A DNA stretch of 64,000 nucleotides from Hydra vulgaris. Lineage: Eukaryota; Cnidaria; Hydrozoa; Anthoathecata; Hydridae. This document shows, piece by piece, positions 1-11,860 of the stretch. Position 1 is the stretch's first letter. Every line of letters begins with the position of its first letter. The notes under the pieces were generated by a model. The model was not told where the DNA came from and searched no databases. It saw nothing but the letters and a program-made list of their open reading frames with translations. The stretch is from positions 41,766,001-41,830,000 of the forward strand of contig NC_088931.1 in NCBI RefSeq assembly GCF_038396675.1, written 5' to 3'. The translations under genes and the position numbers were made by a program.

Positions 1-1230
1 AATATCTCCTGATAATTGTAATAATTAAAATCAGAGCATTATTATTCAAAATAATCTTAATATTGTTAATACCTTTGAATAACTGAAATTATCGAAAAAC
101 ATAGCATCATTATTCAAAGTACGTTTAATATTTAGATTATAATGCTTTTTTACTTCAATAGCCTGATTACTCAGAGATAATTTTAGCATTATTATATTTT
201 GAAATAGCCTTGTTCACATTTATAAAAATAAAATAAAATAGATACTTGAAAAACTAATGAATTGATTACATATTTTTGTGAATTTTGTATCTATATTAGC
301 ACAAATATTTTCTCTCTCATACAGAGAGAGTGAGAGAGAGACTCTCTCTCTTTATGCTAGTTATGCAAGTTAAAGTATATACTTCAATAATATTATTGTA
401 TATATTTTTGTATAACATAGTATAGATAGTATAGCATAGATTTGTACCATAAGTTAATATAGTATGGGTACATCATATAGTTTTGATGTATGACAATAAC
501 TAGTTATTAACTTATTTAATAAGATATTGGCATACTACAAAACTATATGATATATCTGCATTATCGCTTTCCTTGTTTTAGCTAGGCTATGAGAGTGTGA
601 ACCATCCATTACATAGATTGTGTGTATATTTTTTTAACCTTAAATTTAAGGTGAAAACAAGTTTTATAAAATAAGTTTATGTAGTACATCTAAATTTTTG
701 GTAAATATACTGCTATTGTTGTTGTTGTTAAAAAAAAAACTATAATTGTATTATTTAAATAAATAACTTAACGTATAGCAGCATAAAATTAATATAAAAT
801 TATATTTTATTGGCAATAACTAACAAAATCTGAATTGTTTTATAATAATAAAAACGCCATTTTTAAATAGTATTAGGTAATTTAAAGTTACGCCAAACTT
901 AAGTCAGATAATAGTAGACGTAACTTTTCTTGCGTAAAGTTTGCTGAGCACTTTTTAGGAAAATGTTGTGAATACCGTTTTTTAGACTTTTTGCGTAAGT
1001 AAAAACTTAAAAATAAAACTATTAACTTAAAATAACGTAAAAACTTAGGAATTTCGTAAGTTTTTGTTTACGCAAGGTTTGTGAATACCACTTAACGTAA
1101 TTTTGAACTTGAGCAAAACTTACGCATACTTTACGCAAATTTTGGACTTACCCAATTCTGCACAAGCGTGACGCATGCGCAGATATAACGTAAAGCTTCT
1201 GTTAGGTAGGTTAAATCTATCGTTAAATAA
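1..1230. other. AT-rich region without a recognisable gene
   Basis: No exon or protein-like reading frame is visible. A GA/TC-rich block at about 320-352 is self-complementary. From about 885 to 1200 short motifs of the type TTACGC, ACGTAA and TGTGAATACC recur in both orientations, which suggests the end of an unidentified repeat. Confidence 0.6.
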
Positions 1231-1233
1231 GTA

Positions 1234-1257
1234 GGGTAAATACGCCAATTAATGGCC
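1234..1257 (+). repeat. left TIR of the pogo-like element
   Basis: Begins GGGTAAATACGCCAATTA after the TA at 1232-1233. Its partner is at 8488-8510. Confidence 0.75.
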
Positions 1258-2506
1258 ATTAACCATTTACTGGCCGCTTTTAAAAGCTTTTCTCATAAAA
1301 AACTATGATACGACTTGTCCTATATTATTATTTAAAGTCAATGACTTCATTAAAGCTTTGTAAATATCGCAATTCCAGGAAAGTTCTAGAAGGTTTTAGT
1401 CGCTAAAACTAATTGTTGAAAACCTTATAAAAAATGTAACAATTTTACGCTTTGTTTTCTTAAATTCATACTTTAGAGTCTTTTTTTTGTGCATTGCAAG
1501 TATTTGTGCCTGTCCATTCAGGAAGGAAAAGACAGATAAATATCTTATGTACACTTTGAAACAAAAGTATTTAGTTGATGTTTCACATATAATGTTTTAA
1601 CTGAATTAGATTAATCCTTTTCTAATAAACCATTTACTGGCCGGTTAATTAATCCATTTACTGGCCATGGTAGCGATTCCACGGCTTAACAAAAAACATT
1701 TGACGTTTGACAAAAAACACGTAATTTTTATAAACTTTGCTCTCTTATATCTTTTTGTATGCTTAAGCCAGCGCCTTGAGGTTTTTTGCATCAGTTAGTG
1801 TTACTCAATTTCTTTCCAACCATATATAGAAAGTACTAAGCTTTGTATGGCTTGATTTATATATTACCCATATCTTGAGACCACTTTTCAATAAAAAAAA
1901 CTTGCCGCGGGAACGTTTTTTTAAAACGAAGCTTTTGAAGGTAAGGATTCCTAAGAAGTTAAACACATCTAATTTTTATGAAACTTTCCATATTTATTAA
2001 GAAAAGGACGAGGAATCTAATGGAATCTGGACGTTTTTTAACATTTATACAAAATATTTTCGTTCTCAGCGTTTAAAAACTTCAAGGTTGATTTATATAG
2101 AAAAAAAAGTGTTTTTGAAAAACGTCCAGGTGGAAATTGCAAGTTTAGCCTTTTCTTTATTTAAAACAAGTATTTATTTAAATTTACCTAAAGAATTGGT
2201 ATTCAGGATTTGTATATATAAATTATGTGTATATATATATGCTTTTGTTTGCGTATTTAATGACGTTATCTGTTTTGATTTTTGCGTTTGTTTTGGTTAA
2301 ATTATGAAAGTTAAATTGAAAGTGAAAGTATAATTCTTAAAATTTTAATCAAATGAAAATAAATCTTTTACTTTTTCTCAGGTAAAAGATCTGCATTCTT
2401 CGAGAAAGTTAAAATCTTGATTTTTACTATTTTAACTACAGGCTGCTCTTATTTAAACTGTTTTTTTTCAAAACAAAAACCTAAAAATAGTATTCAACAG
2501 AAGCTT

Positions 2507-3061
2507 ATGAAAATGGAGTTGTGTAAGAAATTCTATATTTCTTTTTATATTTATTTTCCCTATTTGTTTGTTGATTAAATATTATGAACTCTTGTAATAA
2601 TTATTTTACTTCCTTTTTTTTAGGTGTTGACATTAACAATAGTCTCACCAAAATGGTTGCTCTATCTATAAGTCAAGAAAGTAAGTCAAAATTATAAATT
2701 AGGAATACTGTAGCACAAATTTTTTCATTTTAATAATTCTATTTATTGAAACCAAAATAATCCACCCCTTATTTTTCTTTATGTCACTTAAAGTAAGTTT
2801 ACTTTTATTTTTAGTCTCTGACACTGTTATGGATTATCTAAATATTAATGGAGGCATTGTATCCCTCAAAAATCCAGATTTGGTTTTAACCAATCGCCAT
2901 TTTTTACAAATTTGTAAAGAAAAAGATAAATTTAACTTGACATGGCCAAATCTTTCAGTATTTTTTACATCCTTGTTTAAATACCCTATATCTAGAGTTA
3001 CGCTGATCAAGTGCCTTCAAAAGTCAAAAGATTTTATTGCAAAAGTAAATCGTGCCCAACA
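2507..3061 (+). CDS. candidate spliced gene fragment of unknown function
   Basis: Three possible exons join in phase: 2507-2522 (starts with ATG, followed by GTAAG), 2624-2680 (preceded by a T-run and AG, followed by GTAAGT) and 2815 to about 3061 (preceded by TTTTTAG). The joined frame stays open for about 105 codons and contains stretches such as SLTKMVALSIS and NINGGIVSLKNPDLVL. I recognise no domain. The frame then runs into sequence belonging to an antisense LINE relic, so the true 3' end is missing or lies elsewhere. It sits inside the pogo-like element, so it could be a second element gene, a captured host gene fragment, or chance. The matching splice phases are the main support. Confidence 0.3.
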
Positions 3062-3082
3062 TTTTGATTTAAGAAAGTATTT

Positions 3083-4150
3083 TTATGGTTGGAGGTTGGC
3101 TGCAAGAGCAGGTCCAACTATGTTTACTATGCATTTTTGAACCTTGTCTAAAAGAGAAAGGGCATTATTGGAAGATCCACCCCAGATAGGGCAACAGTAT
3201 TCCATACTAGGAAGGATTTGAGATATATAGAGATAAAGAATAAAATCCGGAGTAAGAAAGTGTTGAGCTCGATAAAGAGATACAACCTTAGCAGATGCTA
3301 ATTTTGTAATGGATTTGATATACAGTTTCCAAGAAAGATTGGAAGTAAGAGTTAATCCTAGAAGACGAAGGGTAGATGACTCATGGAGTACATTACTGTT
3401 TATAAATATAGGAAGATCTAGATTATGGCGATAACAATTAGCTGAAAAAAATTAAGTTTTCTTTGAGTTAAAGTTCACCAGCCACAGTGAGCCTAATGCT
3501 GTAGCAGAAGTGAGATCCTTTTTAAGCTCAAATACCCCCTTCAAGCAATCAGAGAGTGTTGCGTTCTTATCAAGGCAGGAATAAATGGTATTATCAGCTG
3601 TAAAACAAGGCAATTGAAATTGCGTTTTAATAAGAAAGTTTTTAGAACCATTTCCTAAAGGGATGTATGTAATAGAAGTTGGGGTAACAGAGCATGAAAA
3701 GTCATCATTAGCAATTTTCAAAATTAAATCAGTAGGTACAAAAACAGTAATTTGATTGGGAACAATTTCACTATTGTGGATAGAAGTAAGGGAAGAGCAA
3801 GCATCAGAAGGTAACTACTTTTAAAGTTGGAAGTTACTGGAAGAGCCAAGACAAAGTTTATATAGCTTGGTAACAATTAACAGAGGACTTAAAAAATTGC
3901 AAAAAGATGGGTAAGTCCATCATGCGAGACTTTATCAAAAGCCTTTGATATCCAGAGCAGTAGAATTTGCCTAACCACCTCTATGTAATGCTATGTAGTA
4001 CCATTCTGTAGCAACAGTTAGCAAGTCAGTCCTAAAACAAGATGATTGAAATCCATTTGTTTCTTATGTCATCTGCAAATAGAGCCACCTTCAAGCTTTT
4101 TAGGATGATCACTAGTTTTGGTTAAAAGTTAACCCATTACTTAGTGACAC
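3083..4150 (-). pseudogene. LINE (CR1/L2/Jockey-type) reverse transcriptase relic
   Basis: On the minus strand, fragments of a non-LTR reverse transcriptase are readable. SKAFDKVSHDGL, the RT motif around the first catalytic Asp, lies near 3900-3960. FTADNTIYSCLDKN and GSLWLVNFNSKKT lie at 3452-3721. The C-terminal region equivalent to the copy at 46.7-47.4 kb lies at 3083-3300. A piece of the LINE 3' end (about 3826-3920) sits between RT parts, so the copy is rearranged. There are many stops and frameshifts. It lies inside the pogo-like element and must have entered it, or been carried by it. Confidence 0.7.
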
Positions 4151-4736
4151 TAGTGTGATTTAGAAGCGTTTAGTGCCACAGGGTTTGTGTGTTTTGTGAT
4201 TGTGATGTTATTGTTGTGATGTTTTGTGTTGATAGACAACTTGGCTTACCTTCTCGATGGTGTCTATTGTTAAAAATGATTATTAGTTTGTTTCGTTACT
4301 GAAACTTGCTACTTTCCAATCAATCACTAAAAGCCAAGAAATAAGTTTTAGAACAAAAACATTTTTCTATGTTATTTTCATTTTTTTTATCTTAGGCGTT
4401 TTCAAAGGTTCACATAAGCAATCTTAAAGAGTAAGTTTCTTATTTTATACTTATTTAGTTTTAAATGTTTTAATTTATATATTTTTAAAATGAATTAACA
4501 AAATATTTTTAACACGTTATTGTGTATCTGTGTTTCTAATAATAATATTTTTACATTTTTAGATATAATTTCTGCTGTTATACCTGCCTATTGCAGTTGT
4601 AAGTACTCCAAATTTCAGAAAGTTTGTTTGCTGTAAGTTATTTTCATTAAAAATTAAATTTTAACTTTATTGATAAATCTTCTGTCTTTTAAATAGGTTA
4701 TTCTAAATAATTACGCCAGATTTTAATGCCCTTTTG

Positions 4737-5580
4737 CAGTAATTTACTGACCGGTCTGTAAATTATGCAATAATTTCAAAATGATGTATGATTCGGATTC
4801 CATGATTCCTTTATGCATATTTGTATGGTGTAATTATAATATAACCCCAAATTTTATTTTCCAAAACTAAGTAAATAAGTGAAAACCATCAGTCTGTAAA
4901 ATAGATGATTCTGGTTAATCTCGTCAGATGAATAAAAATGGGACCATTATGAAAAATTTCGAATCAAATTTAATAACGGTTGAAAAATATCAAATATATT
5001 CAAAGTCGGTATGCCCAGTTGGTTTGTGCAGCAATTTACTGACCGGTCTGTAAATTATACAATAATTTCAAAATGTTGTACTATTTGTATTCCATGGTTC
5101 CTTTATGCACATTTGTATGGTGTTATTATAATATAACCCCAAATTTTATTTTCTAAAACTAAGTAAATAAGTAAAAATCCTCAGTCTGTAAAATAGATGA
5201 TTCTGGTAAATCTCGTCAGTTGAACAAAAAAATTTTGGCGTATTCTATTTTCTTATAGTTGTTGGATCACTATGGAAAATTTAAAGTCAAATGTAATAAT
5301 GGTTTAAAAGTTATTCTAAATTCAATATGACACCAAAACTAAGTAAATAAGTTAATAAGTAATAATTAATAAATAATTAATAAAATAAGTTAATAAGTAA
5401 TAAGTAAATAAGTTAAAACCCACAGTCTGTAAAATAGACAAATCTGGACATTCCCGACTGAATTAAAATTTTTTTTTTGTATTTTATTTTCTTATAGTTG
5501 TTAAATCAATATGGAAAATTTCAAGTCAAATGTAATAACGGTTCAAAAGTTATTCAAAAGTCAATATGATCCAAAAATAC
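4737..5580 (+). repeat. tandem repeat, period about 295 bp, about three copies
   Basis: The block starting at about 4737 (TTTACTGACCGGTCTGTAAA) is repeated from about 5031 with roughly 90 percent identity. A third, partial copy occurs from about 5335 to 5580, sharing CAGTCTGTAAAATAGA and the following TTATAGTTGTT segment. It lies inside the pogo-like element, upstream of its transposase. Confidence 0.7.
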
Positions 5581-5950
5581 TCTTTTTTTCGGTGCCATAA
5601 CACTTCAAATTTTCCATACTTAAGCCCTATACCTTTCGTCAAAAAATCATCAATTTTTGCACTACAAAAAATTCAATAACTTTGGATCCGCTTAACTTCA
5701 AAGGTCGAGTGACCCCTCATTTTTTAAGTCAGGTTAAGCTCTATACGATGGTATAAATTATATATGTTTTTTTAAATTATAAAAAAATCGTCTGGAATGG
5801 CTAGCCATGGCCAATAAATGGTATCAGGTATAAAATTTTTTAGTTTCATATTTTTATATAGGATTTTCTCACAATTAGTTATTATTCATGTGTGAGAAAA
5901 GTTAAGTTAAGATATTAACAAAATCCACATTTAAAATAATTTCTGATTTT

Positions 5951-6093
5951 CTGAGTTCATTCTACTTTTAAAGTTACTTTCTGAGTTAATTCTACTTTTA
6001 AAGTTACTTTAAAAGTAAAATGCTCAATCATTTTGAAGTTAGTTTTAAAATCATTTTAAACTTTAACTTACTTTAAAAGTAGAATGAACTCAG
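5951..6093. repeat. short inverted-repeat element (MITE-like)
   Basis: CTGAGTTCATTCTACTTTTA at 5951 has its exact reverse complement ending at 6093. The arms are about 25 bp and the whole is 143 bp. A second partial copy of the arm lies at about 5981-6020. Confidence 0.55.
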
Positions 6094-6252
6094 CAAGTTT
6101 TAGTTAATTATAATTATAGTTAATTATGTTCTGATAATATTGATTCAATAAAAATACACCATTAAAGTAAATATATGATTTTCCTAAATGTATTTTATGA
6201 ATGTATGTTTTTATTTTTTTATTTTTAATAGATAATAATATTATATGAAACC

Positions 6253-8100
6253 ATGAAACCAGTTATTTCAACAAGAATAATAAAAAAATGCATGCTATGG
6301 ACTGAGAATAACATGAAACTAGCAGTACATGCAGTTGCATCAGGTATGTCTCAACAGAAAGCAAGTGTATCATATAAAGTTCTGCAATCGACAAACCATA
6401 ATCTCTGGAAAGTCCAAAATAGGAGCGAAACCAGGGAAAAACCCAATGCTAGGTGCCTTGAAGAAAAACTAATTGATTATACTGGCAATCGTGCCCAAAT
6501 GGGAATCGGTTTTGGGAAAAAAACATTTAAGCTAAGCTTGCTAAAAAACATAACACAAGTTTTAAAAATGGTCGACCTAGTGAAAAGTGGTGGCAACTAC
6601 TTAAAAAGAGACACAGTTGTGTTAGTCTTCATTGTCCAGAAGCTACAGCTTCAATACGACACATGTGTATGGATAGGATAAAGGTATCCAAATATTTTAC
6701 TTCTTTAGAAGTTCTGATACAAAGTAAGAATTTACAGGACAAACCAGAATGTATGTGGAACATGGATGAAACAGGGATGCAACTAGAGCATAAACCTAGA
6801 TGTGTTGTTGCCAGGAAAGGCTCAAAATATATTTAGAGTCGAGCGAGTGGCAACAAGAAAACAGTTACTGTTGTATGTTGCGTAAATGCAGCTGGTCAAG
6901 TCATACCACCTCATATAATAGGGAAAGGAAAAACTGTACGAACTCTTTATGGTTTTGATACCGAAAATGCTCCAAGAGGAGCAACATAGAGTGTGTCTGA
7001 AAAGGGCTGGACAAAACGAGGTATTGCGGAATTATGGTTTGAGAAAACATTTTTTCCAAATATTGGCTCAGCAAGACCACAGATTTTAATCCTAGATGGA
7101 CATGACTCACACAATTTTGTTGAAATGATTGAGCTGGCTATCTTAAATCAAACTGAAATTGTTGAGCTTCCAGCTCACACCAGCAACTGGTTGCAGCCTT
7201 GTGACAGAACAGTTTTTAAGTCACTGAAAGCTGCCTATTCTGAGGAATGTCAAATAATGATGAATGACTACCCAAGCGTAGTAGTTTGACATTCTAATTT
7301 TTGTGGTTTATTTTCAAAAGCGTGGTAATATGTTATGACTGACACAAATATACGCTCAGGATTTAGAGCTTGTGGAATTTATCCCTTTAATCCAGATGCT
7401 ATTCCTAAAGAGGCATATATCCCAAACATTTTATATAGTAAAATTTCAGATGCTGTCCCAGGTCAAAATGTATGCAACATTTCAACATTAAACAACCTTC
7501 CATTATTGTCTGATCTATCAGAAAACAGCTTTGCGATTAACTCGCTGTCTTCTACCAAACCAGAAGAAGAAAATGAGTTTATTGATTTTTTAATTAAAGA
7601 CAATGCTGTGCAATATTCAAATATTGTTACAGAACACAGCTATGAAAGAATCAAACCGGTACAAGACAATGAATTTATTGATTTTTCTGTTCAAGACAAT
7701 ACTCTGGGTTTGAATATTAATACTGATATATGTCTTGAAGTAGTAAAGTAATTGTATCAACATTAGATTCAAATGATAAAAAATTTTTTTTTTCAAAACA
7801 TTAACAGATCTTCCATTTCCATTTACTAATTCATCTTGTCCATCAGACAAAGATTCAGATGTTCTTACATATCCTTCTCCACAAATTAAACAAACAAACA
7901 AAAAACTCAAAAAACTCTAATTTAAAGTTTTTTGTTGTGACCTCAGAGGAGGCTTATAATGCAAATCTTGAAGATAGGGCTTCAAAGGTAGCTATTGAAA
8001 ATAGAAAAGTTGAAAAACAAAAGATTTTGCAAAAAAAAAAGCTAGATCTTATATCAAACTTGAAGAAATTGACCAAGGTGAAAAAAGATGATATTTTATA
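6253..8100 (+). pseudogene. pogo/Jerky-type DDE transposase, broken
   Basis: The reading frame is split over at least four plus-strand segments (6253-6681, about 6665-6990, 6993-7289, 7335-7751, with a tail to about 8100). The start resembles the N-terminal helix-turn-helix region (MKLAVHAVASGMSQQKAS). The catalytic core is clear: WNMDETGMQ at about 6760 carries the first Asp, ILILDGHDSH at about 7088-7117 the second, and LPAHTSNWLQPCDR at about 7168-7206 the third. NIRSGFRACGIYPFNPDA follows at about 7344, typical of the C-terminal part of pogo-like proteins. In-frame stops near 6835 and 6987 and frameshifts make it inactive. Family membership is well supported; the exact subfamily is not. 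Confidence 0.8.
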
Positions 8101-8487
8101 AGAAGGTGAAAAAAGATATTTTATAAGAAATTTCTTTTAGGTATTTTTGTTCATGTTAATTCATCTTAATGAGTGTATAAATAATTTAATTGAACAAGTT
8201 ATCTTGATTTTATAATGTGCTTTTTATTTTTTTTTAATTTTATGATAATAAATCAACTACAATGCCCTATTCAATCAAATACAGCTAACGGCCAATAAAT
8301 GGTTAAGATGGCCAGTATTTGGTAAAATTGTAATAAAACCTTTAATATCTGGGTAATATATAATTTTATGTTATTTATAATCCCAATAACTTTTACTTAA
8401 ACTGTCAGAGCTTTTAATTTTCTAAAATCTTATATATGGTATGTACTTAAGTATTTTTCTGTAACGGGTGTTACTTGTAAAAATGTG

Positions 8488-8510
8488 GCCAGTAATTGGC
8501 GTAAGTACCC
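8488..8510 (-). repeat. right TIR of the pogo-like element
   Basis: Reverse complement reads GGGTACTTACGCCAATTA from 8510, matching the left end. Target TA at 8511-8512. Confidence 0.75.
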
Positions 8511-8628
8511 TAGTCTTGTTTCCGTTTGGTATAGACTCAAAATAATTAAATTTCAGCAATAATCATATTTTTAAATTTTTTTAAACTATATATTTAAAAT
8601 ACCAGTCTATCATTACTCTGTTAAAAAT

Positions 8629-8845
8629 GTTTAGCAGTATGTCTCTGATGGAATAATAATTTATTAAGTTAAAAAAATGTCAACTTTGTGGTATTACCAA
8701 TGTCAACTTTGTAGTATTACCACAAAGTTGACATTTTATTAACTTAATAATTTATTATTCCATTAGAGACATACTGCTAAACATACAATTCTGAATAACA
8801 TGATAAAGATTTCGATTCCATCGAAATCTTAGTCATGTTATTCAG
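8629..8845. repeat. two consecutive long hairpins
   Basis: A near-perfect palindrome with arms of about 65 bp occupies 8629-8783 (arm starts TGTTTAGCAGTATGTCTCT). The centre carries a further copy of GTCAACTTTGT. It is followed at once by a second hairpin at 8791-8845 (CTGAATAACATGA... paired with ...TCATGTTATTCAG). Probably a fold-back element or MITE; no coding capacity. Confidence 0.7.
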
Positions 8846-9673
8846 TTTGTTTAGCGTTAGTCTAGTTAAGTTGTAGTTTTTTTCCTTATTGTTTAGAGTA
8901 TTTCATTGCAGATTTTTGTCTTTATAATAAGATAGTTAATAATCTAATAATAATAAAATAATATAATAATAAAATAATTTATAATAATAATAATAATTTA
9001 ATAATAAAATTTTTTTTTTACTCAAATTTTTACGCTGTAACTGACGACGCGTTTTTTTATCTTTTTTTTCCTTTAAAAATCGGCGACGGCTGTTTTGATG
9101 TTCTAACAATTTAAATGCAACAAAAAAAATTGTAACGTTACGAATAACTTTTAACGATCAATCTTTTTTTTTTTTTGTAAGGTTTTTATTTTACGCGAAG
9201 GCTTTAAATAAAATAAAAATTTATTATAATGATTGTTTAAAATAAACGTATTAAGTGTAAATTAAATGGTTATACTGAATTTTTTTTTAGTCAGTATGTA
9301 TTATTTATGAAAAATTTAAGCGTTTGAAACTATTTTTCCATGTCTTTCTTAAAATCTTTTAAAAGATTAGTTTTTAAATTCTTTTAATTATGAGTAAGTT
9401 AAAAGTTTAATTGCCTTTTTTCTTTTTTTTTTCTTTTTTTTTTTGTTTCTTTTTTTATAATAAATTGCTTAAAAGTTTTTTTAACTTAACTTACTAATTA
9501 AAGCATGAAATGATTAAAAATTACGCTTTTAAAAAGACTACGTTACTTTTTTTAAACAATATTTTTTTGCAACTTTTTGAAAAAAATGTTTATACAACTT
9601 AAAAATATTATATTTTTTTCTTTTCAATAATTTTATTTCACTTTTCAATAATTTAAATAAAATTTGTTTATTT
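8846..9673. other. AT-rich spacer without a recognisable gene
   Basis: Contains (TAA)n-like runs at about 8940-9010 and T-rich runs at about 9415-9470. No exon, RNA gene or transposon end is recognised. Confidence 0.5.
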
Positions 9674-9938
9674 ATATCTTTGATGGGCGGACATAACAGT
9701 ATAACTGCATTTTTGACCATTTAACGATTTATATGAGAAAATGTGTCGTGTGTATGCCGGCATAAATGGTATTAACAGTATAGTTACACCATTCGGTTCA
9801 AACAGAATAAAAGTAATGACCCATTTCTCAAAATATGACTTCTGTAGCAAAATAATTGGGTTCATAATAATGTTTTTTTGCTCTCCTGAAAAGTTACACT
9901 TTTGCAGTTATACTCTTATGTCCGCCCATCAAAGATAT
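9674..9938. mobile_element. MITE of about 265 bp with 40-bp TIRs
   Basis: The left end ATATCTTTGATGGGCGGACA is mirrored at the right end, which reads TGTCCGCCCATCAAAGATAT on the plus strand up to 9938. The TIRs continue inward through AGTATAACTGCA with few mismatches. TA dinucleotides flank both sides, compatible with a Tc1/mariner-type target site. There is no transposase inside, so it is non-autonomous. Confidence 0.75.
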
Positions 9939-10148
9939 ATCAATAATCATCAATCAATAAAAGTAATTTGTAAAAGCGTTTTGCGTAACTTAATTGAAAG
10001 TTTTAAAGGATAAGTTTTAGGAGTAATTTTTTTCAAATGCAATTAAAAACGTAACAAAACTAATTTACGTGGTCAGCAATAGCGTTCGATCGCACGACAT
10101 TCCTGTTCAAGCTTTATTTTGCAGAATTTAACTCCCGTCGGTCAAAAT

Positions 10149-10176
10149 GTCCGATTAATTTGTAAATTAATCGGAC
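10149..10176. repeat. short perfect hairpin
   Basis: GTCCGATTAATTT is followed almost directly by its reverse complement. Copies of CCGGACAATATCCG-like sequence follow at about 10192. Role unknown. Confidence 0.5.
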
Positions 10177-10572
10177 AATCTGAGGTTTTAGCCGGACAAT
10201 ATCCGATGTACGACCGTTAATTTGAGCACTGTATACATATATATACATATACAAAGTATAATTGATAATACAACAACAACAACAACAAAAAGCAATATAT
10301 TTACCAGAAATATAGATGTTTTACATAAGAATGTTATAAGTTATAAAAAATATTTCTATATTCTGGATGGTTCACTCTCATATAGCAAGGCTAAATCGAG
10401 GAGAGCGACCATGAACAAAACATAATATATACACATACCACTGGTATGTGTATATATAATCAATTTTTTAATTTTATATAATTAATGATTGGGAGTTTAT
10501 AATTATTGTATATTTTATATTATTGTATGTTTCTGACGTTAATTTTGTAATAATAGGTGTATGCATATGAAT

Positions 10573-10602
10573 AATAGGTGTATGCATATGAAACCGCTGT
10601 TT
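10573..10602 (+). repeat. left TIR of mariner
   Basis: 30 bp, identical in reverse complement to 11831-11860. Also overlaps ATGCATATGAAACCGC, repeated in the right end. Confidence 0.9.
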
Positions 10603-10746
10603 AAAATAAGACAAGTTAATTTTCTTTTTAAGACAAAATTAATGTATGGATGATTATGTGTGTGAAACTACGTTCAATTTGCTTTAAATATCATAGTTTT
10701 TAATTTGATTTTATTCATATCTAGATAATTTTATACATCTTTCAAA

Positions 10747-11820
10747 ATGAACAACTTTGTGCCTTCAAATATGCATTTGCGGGAAGTATTACTTCACTAT
10801 TTTATTTTAAAGAAAACTGCTGCAGAAAGTCATCGTTTGCTTGTAGAAGCTTATTCTGACCATGCTTTATCTGAAACAACTTGCAGAGATTGGTTTAGAA
10901 GATTTAAAAGTGGCGATTTCGATCTTGACAACAAGGAACGTGGTAAACCTCCAAAAAAATTTGAAGATTCAGAATTGCAAAGTTTATTGGACGAAGACGA
11001 TGCTCAATCCCAAGAACAATTAGCAGAAGAGTTGAATGTTGATCAGGCAACAATTTCAAGACGTTTACAAGCTCTCGGTAAAATAAGAAAGGAAGGAAAA
11101 TGGGTTCCACATGAATTGAAAGAACGTGATATTGAAAGGCGTTTAGTGACATGCGAAATGTTATTGAATCGTTTTGAAAGAAAGTCTTTTTTGCATCGAA
11201 TAGTGACTGGAGATGAAAAATGGATTTATTTTGACAATCCAGTCCGCACAACACATTATGCTGACCCAGGCGCACCTGTAAAATCAACACCAAAGAGGAA
11301 TATTCATGGAAATAAGGCTTTGCTGTCTATTTGGTGGGATCAGATTGGTGTGGTATACTATGAGTTGCTAAAACCTAAAGAAACAATTGATGGGCCACTT
11401 TACAGACTCCAATTATTCCGTTTAAGAAAAGCATTAGAAGAAAAACGACCCGAATATGCTGAGAGACACGATAAAATAATTCTTCAACATGACAATGCTC
11501 GTCCTCATGTTTGTAAAGTTGTTCAAACAGCGTTGAAAACTATCGGATGGGAAGTCTTATGCCACCCGCCGTATTCACCAGACCTTGCTCCATCAGATTA
11601 CTATTTATTCCGATCAATGTCACATGGCTTGGCAGATCAGCACTTCTCGAATTATGAAGAGGTCAAAAAATGGCTCGATGATTGGATAGCTTCTAAACCT
11701 GAGAAATTCTATTGGGATGGAATTCATAAGTTACCAAAAAATTGGCAAAAAGTAGTAGAAAATAATGGAAATTACATTCAAAGAAATATAAATAAAACAT
11801 CTCCAAAACAAACGTTCTAA
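10747..11820 (+). CDS. mariner transposase, full length
   Basis: A 357-residue open frame, near the usual 340-350 aa for mariner. Residues about 10-60 form the first helix-turn-helix (HYFILKKTAAESHR, CRDWFRRFKSGDF). Residues about 85-112 form the second (LAEELNVDQATISRRL). WVPHEL, the linker hallmark of mariner, is at 119-124. The DD34D catalytic triad is complete: Asp156 in VTGDEKW, Asp249 in QHDNARPH, and Asp284 in YSPDLAPSDYYLF, with 34 residues between the last two. The protein would bind the TIRs and carry out cut-and-paste transposition at TA sites. The start is the first ATG, 144 bp inside the left TIR, and the stop is 10 bp before the right TIR. No frameshift or stop is present, unlike every other transposase here. 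Activity is inferred, not shown. Confidence 0.95.
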   Translation: MNNFVPSNMHLREVLLHYFILKKTAAESHRLLVEAYSDHALSETTCRDWFRRFKSGDFDLDNKERGKPPKKFEDSELQSLLDEDDAQSQEQLAEELNVDQATISRRLQALGKIRKEGKWVPHELKERDIERRLVTCEMLLNRFERKSFLHRIVTGDEKWIYFDNPVRTTHYADPGAPVKSTPKRNIHGNKALLSIWWDQIGVVYYELLKPKETIDGPLYRLQLFRLRKALEEKRPEYAERHDKIILQHDNARPHVCKVVQTALKTIGWEVLCHPPYSPDLAPSDYYLFRSMSHGLADQHFSNYEEVKKWLDDWIASKPEKFYWDGIHKLPKNWQKVVENNGNYIQRNINKTSPKQTF

Positions 11821-11830
11821 TTCAAAGAAA

Positions 11831-11860
11831 AAACAGCGGTTTCATATGCATACACCTATT
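11831..11860 (-). repeat. right TIR of mariner
   Basis: Exact inverted partner of 10573-10602. Confidence 0.9.

Larger units (their letters stand above)
1234..8510 (+). mobile_element. pogo-like (Tc1/mariner superfamily) DNA transposon, 7.3 kb, degenerate
   Basis: The ends form imperfect terminal inverted repeats. They start GGGTAAATACGCC on the left and, read in reverse complement from 8510, GGGTACTTACGCC on the right; they agree at about 23 of 26 positions including the target TA. A TA dinucleotide lies outside each end (1232-1233 and 8511-8512), as expected of this superfamily. A 13-bp motif, CCATTTACTGGCC, recurs near the left end (1263, 1630, 1654), and its reverse-complement variants occur near the right (5809, 8290, 8310), suiting subterminal transposase binding. 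The plus-strand relic at 6253-8100 encodes a pogo/Jerky-type DDE transposase. The element is unusually long because it also contains a LINE fragment, a tandem repeat and an unexplained spliced-looking gene piece. Confidence 0.75.

Noticed and set aside
10904..11293. 129-codon frame antisense to the mariner transposase
   Set aside because: Shadow of the transposase gene; no domain features.
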